From NCBI GenBank assembly GCA_030428205.1, contig JAUIBK010000009.1:1-64000 (forward strand): a DNA stretch of 64,000 nt. Reading direction: 5' to 3'. The stretch comes from a bacterium (GTDB lineage Bacteria > Bdellovibrionota_C > UBA2361 > RFPC01). The translations under genes were made by a program, and so were the position numbers. Below, one piece after another: positions 16,102 through 25,529 of this stretch (position 1 is its first letter; each line of letters starts with the position of its first letter). A model generated the notes under the pieces. The model was given only the letters and a program-made list of their open reading frames with translations, ran no database searches and was not told the DNA's origin.

Positions 16102-18585
16102 ATGCGTCGTTATAACTTACAACTTTTTTCTCAAAGAAGGACACGCCAACATACTGGAGCTGCGTATGTTGAGGCCGCTGTTGTTCTTCCACTTCTTTTT
16201 CTTCTGATCTTCTTTGTTATTGATCTTGGGCGCTATGCCTATTCCTATATTTTTCTTCTTCGAGCCGCGCATGTTGGGGCTGACGTTTTTTCGAAATCAA
16301 TCGTAGAGACAAATACTTTTGACTGTAACTCTAACCAGACCGAGTGCGAGCAGTATGAGCTTTTCTTTCAACGTGCGGCTCAGCGTGCTATTGAAGCAGC
16401 TAGTGCCGTAGCGCGTCAGTCTGGTGCGGAAAATGGCACACGACTCATACCGTTTACTCATTATCAAGATAGCCAATCAGGAGCACTTCCATCTGGGCAG
16501 GTTACTTACGATGTGGCGGTGCTGCGTCCTGGAGAGCGTGTTAAACGGTCAGACCAAACAGTTTTTAATCACCCTACCCGTCCTTATGGTGAAATTGTTG
16601 ATACGGATGCTGGCTGGCCTGCTCCAGGACAATCCTGGCTGACCGTTCTTGAAACACATCCTGTAGCTGTTCATCTTGAAGCGAAGTTTGATCCGATCCT
16701 TCCGTTTTTTTCGAACATAACCATATCAGCCACGCAGATGGCGTATCGTCGAACTGGAAAGTTTGTTGAAGGAGCTCCTCCCGTGCCTGTTGATATCTGT
16801 GGTGATGGCGTTATAGGTGGCGGGGAAGAGTGCGACGCTCCAGATCTTCCTGGCACTCAGTGTACCTCCTGTTCCTCTGGCTGTTTATGTGTTTTCTGTG
16901 GAAATAATCGTGTTGATCAAGGAGAAGAGTGTGAAACGCACTCAGATTGCTCAGCTTATGGTCCAGGCGCTCAGTGTGATGGTTGTCAATGTAGTTGGTG
17001 TGGTGATGGCGAGGTTCAAGGAGGTGAGCAGTGTGATGATGGCAACATGAATGACGGAGATGGCTGCTCTTCTGCTTGTGTAACAGAGAATGAATGTGGA
17101 AATGGAATTCATGAGCCGGATAACGGTGAGCAGTGTGATGATGGAAACGATCAGAACAACGATGGCTGTAGCGCTTCTTGTCAGAGAGAGGGCTGTGGTG
17201 ATTCTATCGTACAAGATGGCGAAGAATGTGATGACGGAAACAACGAGCCTACCGATGGATGTGATCAGTGCGAACTTGTTGTGTGTGGAAATAATCGAAT
17301 AGATTTTGGAGAAGAGTGCGACACGAATCAACTTGATGGTCCTAACTGTGATAGCTGTAATTCAAATTGTACCTGTGCTGACTGTGGAGATGGAGCTCAC
17401 GAGCAGAGTGAAGAGTGCGACGATGGGAATAATCAGTCGGGAGATGGTTGTTCTGCCCAATGTGAGGATGAGTTTTGTGGCGATGGTACTGTACAAACTC
17501 AAGCCGGAGAAGAGTGCGATGACCACAATCAAAACAATAATGATGGATGTAGCTCTAGCTGTCAGGTAGAAGAGTGTGGTGATGGATTTTGGCAAGAGCC
17601 TCTCGGTGAGGAGTGTGACGATGGAAATGAGTATGGGTGCGATGGGTGTAGTTCCGACTGCAAACTGGAAGCATGTGGCAACGGGGTAATTGATTGTGGT
17701 GAAGAGTGCGATGATGGAAATCAGATTCCCGGAGATGGTTGCGATGCAGAATGTAACATAGAGTCGGATTTTTGCGGCAATGGTGTCCCAGAACCTGGAG
17801 AAGACTGTGATGATGGCAACCTCAATAATTGCGATGGGTGTAGCTCTGATTGCAAGGTGGAGGTTTGTGGAAACGATATCCAAGAGTGCCTCGAACAGTG
17901 TGATGATGGAAATAATAATTCTGGAGACGGTTGTTCTGCAACATGTATGAATGAGTTTTGCGGAGATGGGGTCCTTCAGCCCGGAGAAGACTGCGATGAT
18001 GGTAATGAATCATCTCAAGATGGTTGTTCCGCAGAGTGCTTCATTGAGTCTTGTGGTGATAATATCTTGCAAAGTGGCGGCACGATGCAAGAGCAGTGTG
18101 ATGATGGAAACAATGAGCCCGGTGATGGCTGTTCCGCAGAGTGTATAACCGAAGATGTCTGTGGTAATGGCATCCTGGAAGATGGAGAGGACTGTGATGA
18201 CGGAAATAACCAGAGCAATGATGGCTGTTCTGCCTCATGCTTAGAAGAAGTATGTGGTGATGGCATTACACAGAGCAACCTCAACGAAGACTGCGATGAT
18301 GGTAACAATGAAGATAACGACGGTTGTTCTGCTACTTGTATCCTAGAGATTTGCGGTGATGGTATTGTACAAAGTGCCTTAGGAGAGGACTGCGATCCTC
18401 CAGGTGCAGCTTGTGGAGGAACTTTCGAGTGTAATACTGAGTGTGTCTGTGAAGACCCATGTCCTTCGGAGTGTAATGACTACAATATTCCGTTCAATTG
18501 TGGAAATGGCGTTCAGTCCCCATTTGATTTTTGTACTTACTGTGCTGCTTGTGCTGGGTGTGTCTGTACTGGAGGAACGGGTTAG
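16102..18585 (+). CDS. TadE anchor fused to about 17 DUF4215 Cys-rich repeats
   Basis: An 827-residue protein with two parts. Residues 16-45 are a TadE-type start (TGAAYVEAAVVLPLLFLLIF) and a membrane helix, and residues up to about 230 form a TadE-like domain. From residue ~233 to the end run about 17 tandem units of the form CGxGxxxxGEECDDGNxxxGDGCSxxC, the DUF4215 pattern known from Myxococcota and other surface proteins. The many Cys would form disulphides in a stiff stalk, and the Asp/Asn-rich CDDGN loops may bind Ca2+. The ATG at 16102 has GGAGG upstream, and the stop is 10 nt before the next gene. This fusion is unusual. The repeat pattern is seen directly; the function is inferred. 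Confidence 0.8.
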   Translation: MRRYNLQLFSQRRTRQHTGAAYVEAAVVLPLLFLLIFFVIDLGRYAYSYIFLLRAAHVGADVFSKSIVETNTFDCNSNQTECEQYELFFQRAAQRAIEAASAVARQSGAENGTRLIPFTHYQDSQSGALPSGQVTYDVAVLRPGERVKRSDQTVFNHPTRPYGEIVDTDAGWPAPGQSWLTVLETHPVAVHLEAKFDPILPFFSNITISATQMAYRRTGKFVEGAPPVPVDICGDGVIGGGEECDAPDLPGTQCTSCSSGCLCVFCGNNRVDQGEECETHSDCSAYGPGAQCDGCQCSWCGDGEVQGGEQCDDGNMNDGDGCSSACVTENECGNGIHEPDNGEQCDDGNDQNNDGCSASCQREGCGDSIVQDGEECDDGNNEPTDGCDQCELVVCGNNRIDFGEECDTNQLDGPNCDSCNSNCTCADCGDGAHEQSEECDDGNNQSGDGCSAQCEDEFCGDGTVQTQAGEECDDHNQNNNDGCSSSCQVEECGDGFWQEPLGEECDDGNEYGCDGCSSDCKLEACGNGVIDCGEECDDGNQIPGDGCDAECNIESDFCGNGVPEPGEDCDDGNLNNCDGCSSDCKVEVCGNDIQECLEQCDDGNNNSGDGCSATCMNEFCGDGVLQPGEDCDDGNESSQDGCSAECFIESCGDNILQSGGTMQEQCDDGNNEPGDGCSAECITEDVCGNGILEDGEDCDDGNNQSNDGCSASCLEEVCGDGITQSNLNEDCDDGNNEDNDGCSATCILEICGDGIVQSALGEDCDPPGAACGGTFECNTECVCEDPCPSECNDYNIPFNCGNGVQSPFDFCTYCAACAGCVCTGGTG

Positions 18586-18595
18586 GTTGTCAGAT

Positions 18596-20953
18596 ATGAA
18601 GAAAAATTTTCCTTATCATCACACTGAATCAGGGGTTGTTCTTGTGCTTGTGGCCATTTCCTCGGTCGTTCTCCTTGGTATCCTAGCGCTTGCTGTCGGG
18701 TTGACGTTTGTCAGTACTCAAGACCAACGCATGACAACGGTAACAAATGTAGGCGCACTTGCTGCAATGGACTACTATGTGAGTAATCCTGATTCAGACG
18801 AAGAACTCCGTCGCAGAGGAGCGGTGCATCGTGCCAATTTTATTATTAATCAAAATAAACTTCTTGGTGTTTCTGAAGGTACTGGGTATCTCGGGATTTC
18901 GAACAACCCAGGCGAAGCCGGTGTCGTTCGATTTGGGAAATACTATCGAAGTGATCCTGGAGATGGTCAGGCGGATAGTTGTAGCAATGTTTTCCCATGT
19001 TTTCTCGAGGCTCAAGCAAATGAAGCTGCAAGTGCTCTATTGGTAGACCATCGCAATCAGCCAACGAATCCACTGATTGCTCCTTTTGCGTCTCTTCTTG
19101 GAAGTAATGAGTTTACCCTTCGCTCACAAACAGCAACAACACTTGTGAATACTTGTATGGCGCACCTTTTAGATGTTTCATTTTCTACTGTGAGTGGAAC
19201 ACATAAGCCTTATCCTTCGTTAGGGGGAGGGTGTGGCTCTTCCGCTTGTTGCGACTCTTCCTATGGTGCTTGTGATCCACCTGCTGATCTTACCTATACA
19301 CCACAGTTAAACGCTACTGATGCGTATCTCATCCAAACTCCAACAGCCCCCAATTCAACTGCCACGCATCAAATTTCAACCGCAAGTGTTTTTGCTTTTA
19401 ATGGAGGGAAGCTTCTCAATAATCAATCATCACTTCTTGACGGCTTTAAAACGGATTATGACAACATACAAGATGCTCCAGACATAAACTACTGGGTCAA
19501 TATGCCTAATGAGCGTACAGGAACACTCCCTGCGAATGCGTTTGCAAAGTCTGACTTCGTGCACCGTCGCGTAAATGGGGCAATCAACCACCCCAATCTT
19601 CCTCGATATATGCTTGTGAATCTTAATAAGGACTACCGACCATCTCCTCTTTCTGAGTTTATGCTCGCAGCCAATGTTACTCTACGCATACTTGAGAACC
19701 TGCCTGCAGAGTCTAATAAAGGGATGTTTCGGGCATTTACTGGGGATGTATTTGGACGCTCGTATCCAGGTAATGGTCTCACAAACAATCTCTCTTTTCT
19801 GACTCAAATTACGAACATGAATATTATTGGTGATGTCACAGGCGCCTATGTGGCAGGTGCTGGGAGGTTGTCACCTGGAAGCGCCCAGTACCCAAATCTT
19901 TTTGACTATGGGTTTTTCCCAGCACAGTCATCTCCACCAAATTCTGCCGAAGCTAAAGATCTTGTTGCGGCAAATATTGGTAAGGCTGTTTTTGATGCGG
20001 CGCAGGTCTTGGCAAATAATTGCCAAACTGATGGTCGTCGAATGGTGATCCTTTATACCGATATGATTCCTACGTGTCGCTTTGTTCCACCAGATGATGG
20101 AACTCCTGGGAATACTCCTGAGGTTGCACCGAGTTGTGAACTCGAAGGGACGCCACCGAGCGCCTGGAATAACTATAAGATCTCCGAATTTTATATCTTA
20201 CATGAGCTTATTCCACTTCTCCAAGAGCAGGGCGTGTCTGTTTCTGTGGTACTCGATGGGCCTAGTGTGCAACCTCGTTTTCGTAACGTTGTGAATCCTT
20301 CACTGAGCAGTAGCGAGAAGTCTGCATGCTTGTCTGGGGCGAATCAGGATCCAAGCTGCTACCTTACGTTCTCTCAAGCTTTTAACGAGGGATATGAGGG
20401 GCTCCTCTTGCCAACAGGAGACGTAACAAGTCCTGACTCGATTCAAATCAATCTCTGTCAGGAAGGGGCTGAAGGGCCATTCTTTAGTTGTGGTCACCCA
20501 AATGATCATGAAGCGGAGTTTAATGCTGTTAATAATAATACAGGGAGCTCTTTTCGCCGTTCTCTTCCTCTTGCCTATGACTTGTCGGTAAAAACAGGGG
20601 GCCTCTTTTGCCCACTTATGGATGTGCGGAATAAGGCAAATCCTTCTCAATTTTATGTTGATCATGATGGAGATTGTGAAGGTGTTCCTCTCAATGAGTG
20701 TTGCACAGGTATTTATGAAGGCGCTGCTGGATTTGAGGGGCTTACTCCGTGTGTATACGATAATGCCAAGCGTGATCCTGGGACTTCAGAGACTCCAAAT
20801 CCTGGGCAAGTGTTACAACGCCACTCAGTTGAATTCTTACCGAAAGCTAAGCAAGCTGCTACTTGTGCTAGGAAAATTGCTATTAGCAATCCGTACATCC
20901 AAGAGATGCCACTTCAGATCTGTACCACGGCGGGTGGTTGTGCCGGGCCTTAA
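18596..20953 (+). CDS. TadG-like exported protein
   Basis: From the ATG at 18596 this is a 785-residue protein. Residues 10-37 (TESGVVLVLVAISSVVLLGI...) are a Tad_N-type anchor starting with Glu. A helical stretch then leads into a long exported part rich in Asn, Pro and Cys pairs. The segment RRMVILYTDMIPTC could belong to a vWA-like fold, but a MIDAS motif is not seen, so that is open. It follows the DUF4215 gene by 10 nt and belongs to the same unit. TadG proteins anchor or cap Tad/Flp pili in other bacteria. Confidence 0.65.
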   Translation: MKKNFPYHHTESGVVLVLVAISSVVLLGILALAVGLTFVSTQDQRMTTVTNVGALAAMDYYVSNPDSDEELRRRGAVHRANFIINQNKLLGVSEGTGYLGISNNPGEAGVVRFGKYYRSDPGDGQADSCSNVFPCFLEAQANEAASALLVDHRNQPTNPLIAPFASLLGSNEFTLRSQTATTLVNTCMAHLLDVSFSTVSGTHKPYPSLGGGCGSSACCDSSYGACDPPADLTYTPQLNATDAYLIQTPTAPNSTATHQISTASVFAFNGGKLLNNQSSLLDGFKTDYDNIQDAPDINYWVNMPNERTGTLPANAFAKSDFVHRRVNGAINHPNLPRYMLVNLNKDYRPSPLSEFMLAANVTLRILENLPAESNKGMFRAFTGDVFGRSYPGNGLTNNLSFLTQITNMNIIGDVTGAYVAGAGRLSPGSAQYPNLFDYGFFPAQSSPPNSAEAKDLVAANIGKAVFDAAQVLANNCQTDGRRMVILYTDMIPTCRFVPPDDGTPGNTPEVAPSCELEGTPPSAWNNYKISEFYILHELIPLLQEQGVSVSVVLDGPSVQPRFRNVVNPSLSSSEKSACLSGANQDPSCYLTFSQAFNEGYEGLLLPTGDVTSPDSIQINLCQEGAEGPFFSCGHPNDHEAEFNAVNNNTGSSFRRSLPLAYDLSVKTGGLFCPLMDVRNKANPSQFYVDHDGDCEGVPLNECCTGIYEGAAGFEGLTPCVYDNAKRDPGTSETPNPGQVLQRHSVEFLPKAKQAATCARKIAISNPYIQEMPLQICTTAGGCAGP

Positions 20954-20982
20954 CCTCGAGTTATAGCTAATCTCATTCCATT

Positions 20983-21055
20983 CCTGCTCTTGCTCTTTAT
21001 CTTGCTCATGCTCTAACTCACTTAGAGCATGAGCAAGATAAAGAGCAAGAGCAGG
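20983..21055. terminator. 33-bp perfect hairpin between two convergent genes
   Basis: Bases 20983-21015 and 21023-21055 are perfect reverse complements (33 bp) around a 7-nt loop. The arm is made of units such as GCTCTT, TTGCTC and ATGCTC, a period of about six. It fills most of the gap between tadG-like (+) and the VirD4-like ATPase (-), so both transcripts run into it. There is no long T-run. Confidence 0.85.
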
Positions 21056-21084
21056 AGGAGGCTAGCCGGGGAGGAGTTCTGTGA

Positions 21085-23322
21085 TTACGCCGCAGATTCC
21101 CAAATACTCAAAATCTCCGTCACATTTTCCAATGGAAGTGAGTAGCTTGCACGTGAGGCCTCAACGCACTCTTTAGCAAAGTTTTGCTCTGGGTAGTCAA
21201 CATCGAGCGTTCTACCAGAAAAAGCATCTTGGGTTTCACCATTGATTGACATCTTGATATAGAAATCACGGATATCAAGATTGATAAGATCGTTTGCACC
21301 GAAACGGGGCTCGAATTCATGGGCGAGAAAGCCTGCGTCATCTGCGCCCACTCGAAACGCCAAAAGTGCTCCAATGTTACCAAAGAGGGTTTTTCTAACA
21401 TCTTCTGGGAGTTGTCCAAGGAACTGATTCGCTACGGTAAGATTGAGGCCATACTTTCGTGCTTCACTCAATATTTCATCAAAAGAGCTCGTGGCAAAGG
21501 TGTGAAACTCATCAACATAGAAATAGAAATCTTCTCGTTGCTCAATTGGAATATCGGCGCGAGACATGGCGGCTTGGTATATCTTTGCTACGACCATTGA
21601 GCCTAAAAGTGCTGCGTTATCATCACCAAGAATACCTTTAGAGACTTTCATCAAAAGAATTTTCTTCTCGTCCATAATTTGGCGAAAATCAAAACGATTA
21701 ATCGGCTGGCCAATGATGTTTCGAATCATATTGGTCGCAACAAATTGACCAACTTTGTTGATAAGCGGTGCGATCACCTCGGAGTCATATTGATCTGCCC
21801 AGGTCGCGTATTCCTGCATCCAGAAATTCTTTACGACGTTATCTTGAACGTTCTCTACGATAACGGCACGGTAGTTTGGATCGACGAGCATCTTACGAAT
21901 CGAGAGAAGAGTTGCGCCGGGGGTACTCAGCAAAGCGATAATTGAGTAGCGTAGGACATGCTCCATCCGGTCTGACCAGTTTGAGGAGAATACCTTCTTG
22001 AAGATCTCAAGAAATCCAATCGTCACTCGCATTTTGAGCTCATCTGGAACCTGTACAAGCGGATTGAAGCTCGGGGGAAATTGTAAATCTGATGGATCAA
22101 AGAGTACGACGTCGTTAATACGGTGCTTTGGAATAAGCTTTAATATATCATCGACTAAGTCGCCGTGAGGATCGAGAATAGCGCAGCCATGCCCGGCATC
22201 GATGTCGTTCTTTGCGAGCAGTTGTATGAGTTTTGATTTTCCCGTTCCTGATTTTCCGATCACATACATGTGACGTGCGCGGTCTTCGCGCTTGATGCCA
22301 AAAGGAACAACTTTTTCGCGGTAGTCTGTTTTTCCAAAAAAGCAGATATTCTCATCTTCCACTTCACAGGGAAGAAGTTTTGGTGGGCTACCTTTTTTGG
22401 AAAGAAGCGTTGCTAGGTTCTTTCCTTCACCGACCCCTGGAGGGTGCCAGAGGGCAGAGAGTTCGTTAGGAGTGAGTCTCCACCCTTTCGTAAGATCGCG
22501 ATCTTGAAACTTCTTCATCCCCTTCTCGCCGTATTGAATTTTTCCCAATACGAGGCGATTTAAATCAATGGTATTTACTTCTGTATACCCACCAAAGATA
22601 GCTTGAATATATTCTTCGGCCTTCTTGTGAGACTTCATCATTGAATAGACCTTGTCTGAGGCCGCTCCATTTGTTTGAGCGCCAGGTAATATGGCAGCTA
22701 TGCGCATGTTCATACGGAACATAGGGCGGTGACATTTCTCAGTAATTTTCTCTACGATCTCTTTGCGTACACCGCGCTTAAACCAGTATTTTGCATGAAA
22801 GTGGTGCAGACTAGCATCGGTGATGATCCGTTGCCGAAGATCAAAGTGGTGCTTAGCTGTATCACGAACCGGTTTTGCTACGAGCTGAACAATGAATTTT
22901 CCTTCGTGCGGAAAGCGGGTCAGCACACTTAAGATCGGTGTCATTGAATCGATTTGAAAACGGTTCTGGCCTTTGATTGGGTAGATATCATTTGCGCCTA
23001 GGCGAACTTCGGCAGTAGCAATTTCGGAGTTTTCGTCGTAGTCGTAGGTGAAATCAGGTATCTCCCGGATCTCAGCACGAGGAAGGATGGCATAAAGCTC
23101 ACCGCAGATGATATCAATTGTAGGGCCAGCGGCGGTAAAGCAAAGGGCAGTCGTTTGTCGTGTCGTGTAGAGTTCAAACGCAAAGATCTCATTGAGAGCA
23201 TCTTGAAGCTCGTTGAGTGTTTGCTCAAAGATAGAGCCTTTCGTAATTTTAAACCCAGTCTCAACAATAGCGTCGGTCTGTGTATACGCTTCGCGAGGGA
23301 TGAGTACGGCGAAAGTCTTCAT
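21085..23322 (-). CDS. VirD4/TraG-like ATPase with an orphan context
   Basis: A 745-residue protein from ATG 23322; an in-frame start at 23391 would lie in a structured leader. After an N-terminal domain of ~340 residues comes a HerA/TraG-type ATPase: Walker A GKSGTGKS at about 349-356, a LDPHGDL motif and Walker B FYVDEFHTF near residue 600. Relatives are type IV secretion coupling proteins, but I see no relaxase, pilus ATPase or mating-pair genes. Similar N-domain plus ATPase proteins occur as singletons in diverse bacteria with unknown roles. It is convergent with the Tad-like locus, sharing a 33-bp hairpin. Confidence 0.75.
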   Translation of the reverse strand: MKTFAVLIPREAYTQTDAIVETGFKITKGSIFEQTLNELQDALNEIFAFELYTTRQTTALCFTAAGPTIDIICGELYAILPRAEIREIPDFTYDYDENSEIATAEVRLGANDIYPIKGQNRFQIDSMTPILSVLTRFPHEGKFIVQLVAKPVRDTAKHHFDLRQRIITDASLHHFHAKYWFKRGVRKEIVEKITEKCHRPMFRMNMRIAAILPGAQTNGAASDKVYSMMKSHKKAEEYIQAIFGGYTEVNTIDLNRLVLGKIQYGEKGMKKFQDRDLTKGWRLTPNELSALWHPPGVGEGKNLATLLSKKGSPPKLLPCEVEDENICFFGKTDYREKVVPFGIKREDRARHMYVIGKSGTGKSKLIQLLAKNDIDAGHGCAILDPHGDLVDDILKLIPKHRINDVVLFDPSDLQFPPSFNPLVQVPDELKMRVTIGFLEIFKKVFSSNWSDRMEHVLRYSIIALLSTPGATLLSIRKMLVDPNYRAVIVENVQDNVVKNFWMQEYATWADQYDSEVIAPLINKVGQFVATNMIRNIIGQPINRFDFRQIMDEKKILLMKVSKGILGDDNAALLGSMVVAKIYQAAMSRADIPIEQREDFYFYVDEFHTFATSSFDEILSEARKYGLNLTVANQFLGQLPEDVRKTLFGNIGALLAFRVGADDAGFLAHEFEPRFGANDLINLDIRDFYIKMSINGETQDAFSGRTLDVDYPEQNFAKECVEASRASYSLPLENVTEILSIWESAA

Positions 23323-23340
23323 ACATTCTACTTTAGATAT

Positions 23341-23407
23341 CCAGGAGCAATGATCGGCTAACACGCTGAATTTCATGAGAAAATTCAGCATCAGAGCCCG
23401 CTCCTGG
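23341..23407 (-). promoter_or_regulatory. Structured 5' leader before the VirD4-like ATPase
   Basis: Two nested inverted repeats lie just upstream of the start. The outer CCAGGAGC (23341-23348) pairs with GCTCCTGG (23400-23407). The inner GCTGAATTT (23365-23373) pairs with AAATTCAGC (23381-23389) around a 7-nt loop. An AT-rich promoter-like stretch lies directly beyond at about 23408-23440. Transcribed on the minus strand, this would be a stable leader hairpin 18 nt before the ATG. Confidence 0.45.
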
Positions 23408-23534
23408 TCTAACTATACTATATTATTCGAACTTTATCTTGAGTTTTTCATACTTGCGTAGCAATGCATCTGACTACCGTACAGGAAGTTAGGTTTAGAT
23501 TGAGAGCCCCCCTGCTATTCTGAAGTAAAGATGT

Positions 23535-23607
23535 TAACCGCAAAGGCGCTAAGACGCTAAGGTTGACCTCTGTCAAACATCTTTGCGTCTTAGCGCCTTT
23601 GCGGTTA
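23535..23607. repeat. TAACCGCAAAG hairpin, copy 1
   Basis: A 27-bp inverted repeat (23535-23561 and 23581-23607) with one mismatch and a 19-nt loop. The arms hold the units AAGGCGCT, AAGACGCT and AAGG. It lies in the 393-base stretch 23323-23715, which otherwise contains only the ATPase leader hairpin, an AT-rich region at 23408-23440 and no gene I can support. It is downstream of the methyltransferase gene's 3' end. Confidence 0.85.
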
Positions 23608-23715
23608 GATATTTCCGGCTGTAAATCAGCCACAGAACATCGAATAGAAGCGATCCCTAAAACGAACCAAATCAACCTCCCTCTCTCTGAGTCTCTGCGG
23701 GTAGACCATACAGGG

Positions 23716-25461
23716 CTAAATCGCAGACTCTGAAAGGCATAAGTTCAACTTCCGAATCTGATCTGGAGAAAGTTCGTAGGCTTGATACACAAGCGCATTC
23801 ACTTCGTGTTCTTTCTGTTCTCTCAGGTTCTCGTTCTTAAAAGGTGTCAGCAATTCTTTGGCCCCTTGAGAGAGTCCAGAAACAGAGGCGTCGAAAGTCT
23901 TTGGTAGCGGTAGTGTCTGTAGGTCGCGGTTGACGATCTTTGGAAACAGTTTACGCTGAGATTTTCTCCCTCGAAAAGCAAGCACAAAAGAGGCTAGTGG
24001 TGAGTTGAGAATAGCGAGCAGCGCGAGGAGCTCTTGTTCTGTCGTTTTTTCTTGGGGAAGTATGTGGAGGATCGATTTGTTGTAGAGGTATGTTTTCTTC
24101 GTATAGGTTGCAACGAGAACGTGAGGAGTGGCTCTGGTGATCTCACGTAAGATAATCCGTGGGCCTGTAAATCGTTCTCGTGTTTGTGGCTCAGCGAGAA
24201 ATGGACCGTACCGTAAGTAATCACCACTCCAGCAAAGAGTATATCGGCCAACATCTTTCCCTTGAAGATAGGGATAGTAGTCATCTCCGAGCTTCTCGCG
24301 TGAATGATATATGTGCTTCTTTACGTCTTCTTTTGATTGTGGAGGAGTGCCCTTTCCTGTCGCATACGCTTGGAGTGCAATCATGGGGCGAAAATCAAAG
24401 TTTTCAAGTGGTGCGGAGCTGTTTTGAATGTGTTCAAAGAGATCGGTAACATTCGAATTCCAATGAGTTGGGATGAGGCACTCGGGGTCGCGGGTGCAGA
24501 GATCGTATCTGATGCGTTGCGTTGTTTTCCTTTTCCAGGAGCTTGTTGGTGTGCGAGTAAGCAAAAACGACTCGCTCTTTTGAGGCTTTCCAGAAACAAA
24601 CAGTACAACAGCTTCAACTTGGGGGTCATCAAAGAGAGCGGCCTCAAAGATAACAAGATGTTCAAGAAGATTGTTTTCACAAAGTAGTTTTCGTATTTTT
24701 TTACCGCTTCGTATTCCAAGCCAGGCGTTTGGTATAAGAAAAGCAAGATGGCCTTTGGGCTTAAGAAGTTTGAGTGATTGCGCAAGAAAGAGGATATATT
24801 TATTGATTTTTCCAACGCGCACATCCTCGTAGTGCACTTTAAGCCAGGTGTTTTCAAATGGGGACAGTTGCTCTCCTCTTGAGAGTCCATATGGAGGGTT
24901 CCCCAAGATAAGATCGAATCCTCCTCCGTCTTTGCGTAAAAGATCTGAAAAAGCCTGTTTCCAACGAAATGAGCTGTGTTGTGAAAGATCAAGGTTCCAA
25001 TCAGATTGCGACCAGTCGAGAAGGCTATCACCAGTGCGAATGTTGTTTGCAAGGGGAAGGTGTGTCGGAGGAGAAAGCTTTTTCTCTTGTGTCCAATTGG
25101 CGAGTTCTATCCGGAGACACTTCTTTGTGAGCTCAACTGCCTTGGGATCTCTATCGACACCAAAGATGCACGTAGTAAGTAGGTGTTCGGCTTCTTGCGT
25201 TGTTTGTGGTTGGATATGAGTGAGCAGTGCTCGTAGAGTTGTCACCAGGAATATTCCTCCGCCACAACTTGGATCAAGGACGGTAGGTGGGAGAGCTCGA
25301 TTAAGGTTGATTTTCTCAAGACACTCACGTGTCATCTCGGCAGCAACGCTTTCGGGAGTGTAGAAAACTCCCCCTTTCTTTCTCTCTACGAGTGAGAGGC
25401 CGCTTTTGTAGCTTTTCCCAAGATATTCAATATGAGAGAGGGAGGGAGAAGTACTTTTCAT
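23716..25461 (-). CDS. Solitary class I N6-adenine DNA methyltransferase
   Basis: A 581-residue protein with the gamma-type (X-I-IV) motif order: GVFYTPESVAAEM (motif X), VLDPSCGGGIFLV (motif I, SAM binding) and NPPYG (motif IV, catalytic), followed by a TaqI/Eco57I-like target-recognition C terminus including the LGDDYYPYLQGKDVGRY region. No restriction endonuclease or specificity subunit is next to it, so it is either a standalone epigenetic enzyme or a remnant. A bifunctional restriction-methylation enzyme would usually be larger, with an N-terminal nuclease. Start ATG 25461. Confidence 0.82.
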   Translation of the reverse strand: MKSTSPSLSHIEYLGKSYKSGLSLVERKKGGVFYTPESVAAEMTRECLEKINLNRALPPTVLDPSCGGGIFLVTTLRALLTHIQPQTTQEAEHLLTTCIFGVDRDPKAVELTKKCLRIELANWTQEKKLSPPTHLPLANNIRTGDSLLDWSQSDWNLDLSQHSSFRWKQAFSDLLRKDGGGFDLILGNPPYGLSRGEQLSPFENTWLKVHYEDVRVGKINKYILFLAQSLKLLKPKGHLAFLIPNAWLGIRSGKKIRKLLCENNLLEHLVIFEAALFDDPQVEAVVLFVSGKPQKSESFLLTRTPTSSWKRKTTQRIRYDLCTRDPECLIPTHWNSNVTDLFEHIQNSSAPLENFDFRPMIALQAYATGKGTPPQSKEDVKKHIYHSREKLGDDYYPYLQGKDVGRYTLCWSGDYLRYGPFLAEPQTRERFTGPRIILREITRATPHVLVATYTKKTYLYNKSILHILPQEKTTEQELLALLAILNSPLASFVLAFRGRKSQRKLFPKIVNRDLQTLPLPKTFDASVSGLSQGAKELLTPFKNENLREQKEHEVNALVYQAYELSPDQIRKLNLCLSESAI

Positions 25462-25529
25462 CTGTCCATAGTATGCAGTAGAGTATCTGATAGAGTGTAG
25501 GGTAGCAGTCGGTTATAGAGATCATAAGA

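Noticed and set aside
16951-18308. Several antisense open frames inside the DUF4215 gene
   Set aside because: They arise from the repeated GATGATGG-type DNA on the opposite strand and show only repetitive low-complexity products.
23448-23675. 75-residue open frame on the minus strand
   Set aside because: It spans the TAACCGC hairpin and has no family resemblance, so it is likely chance.
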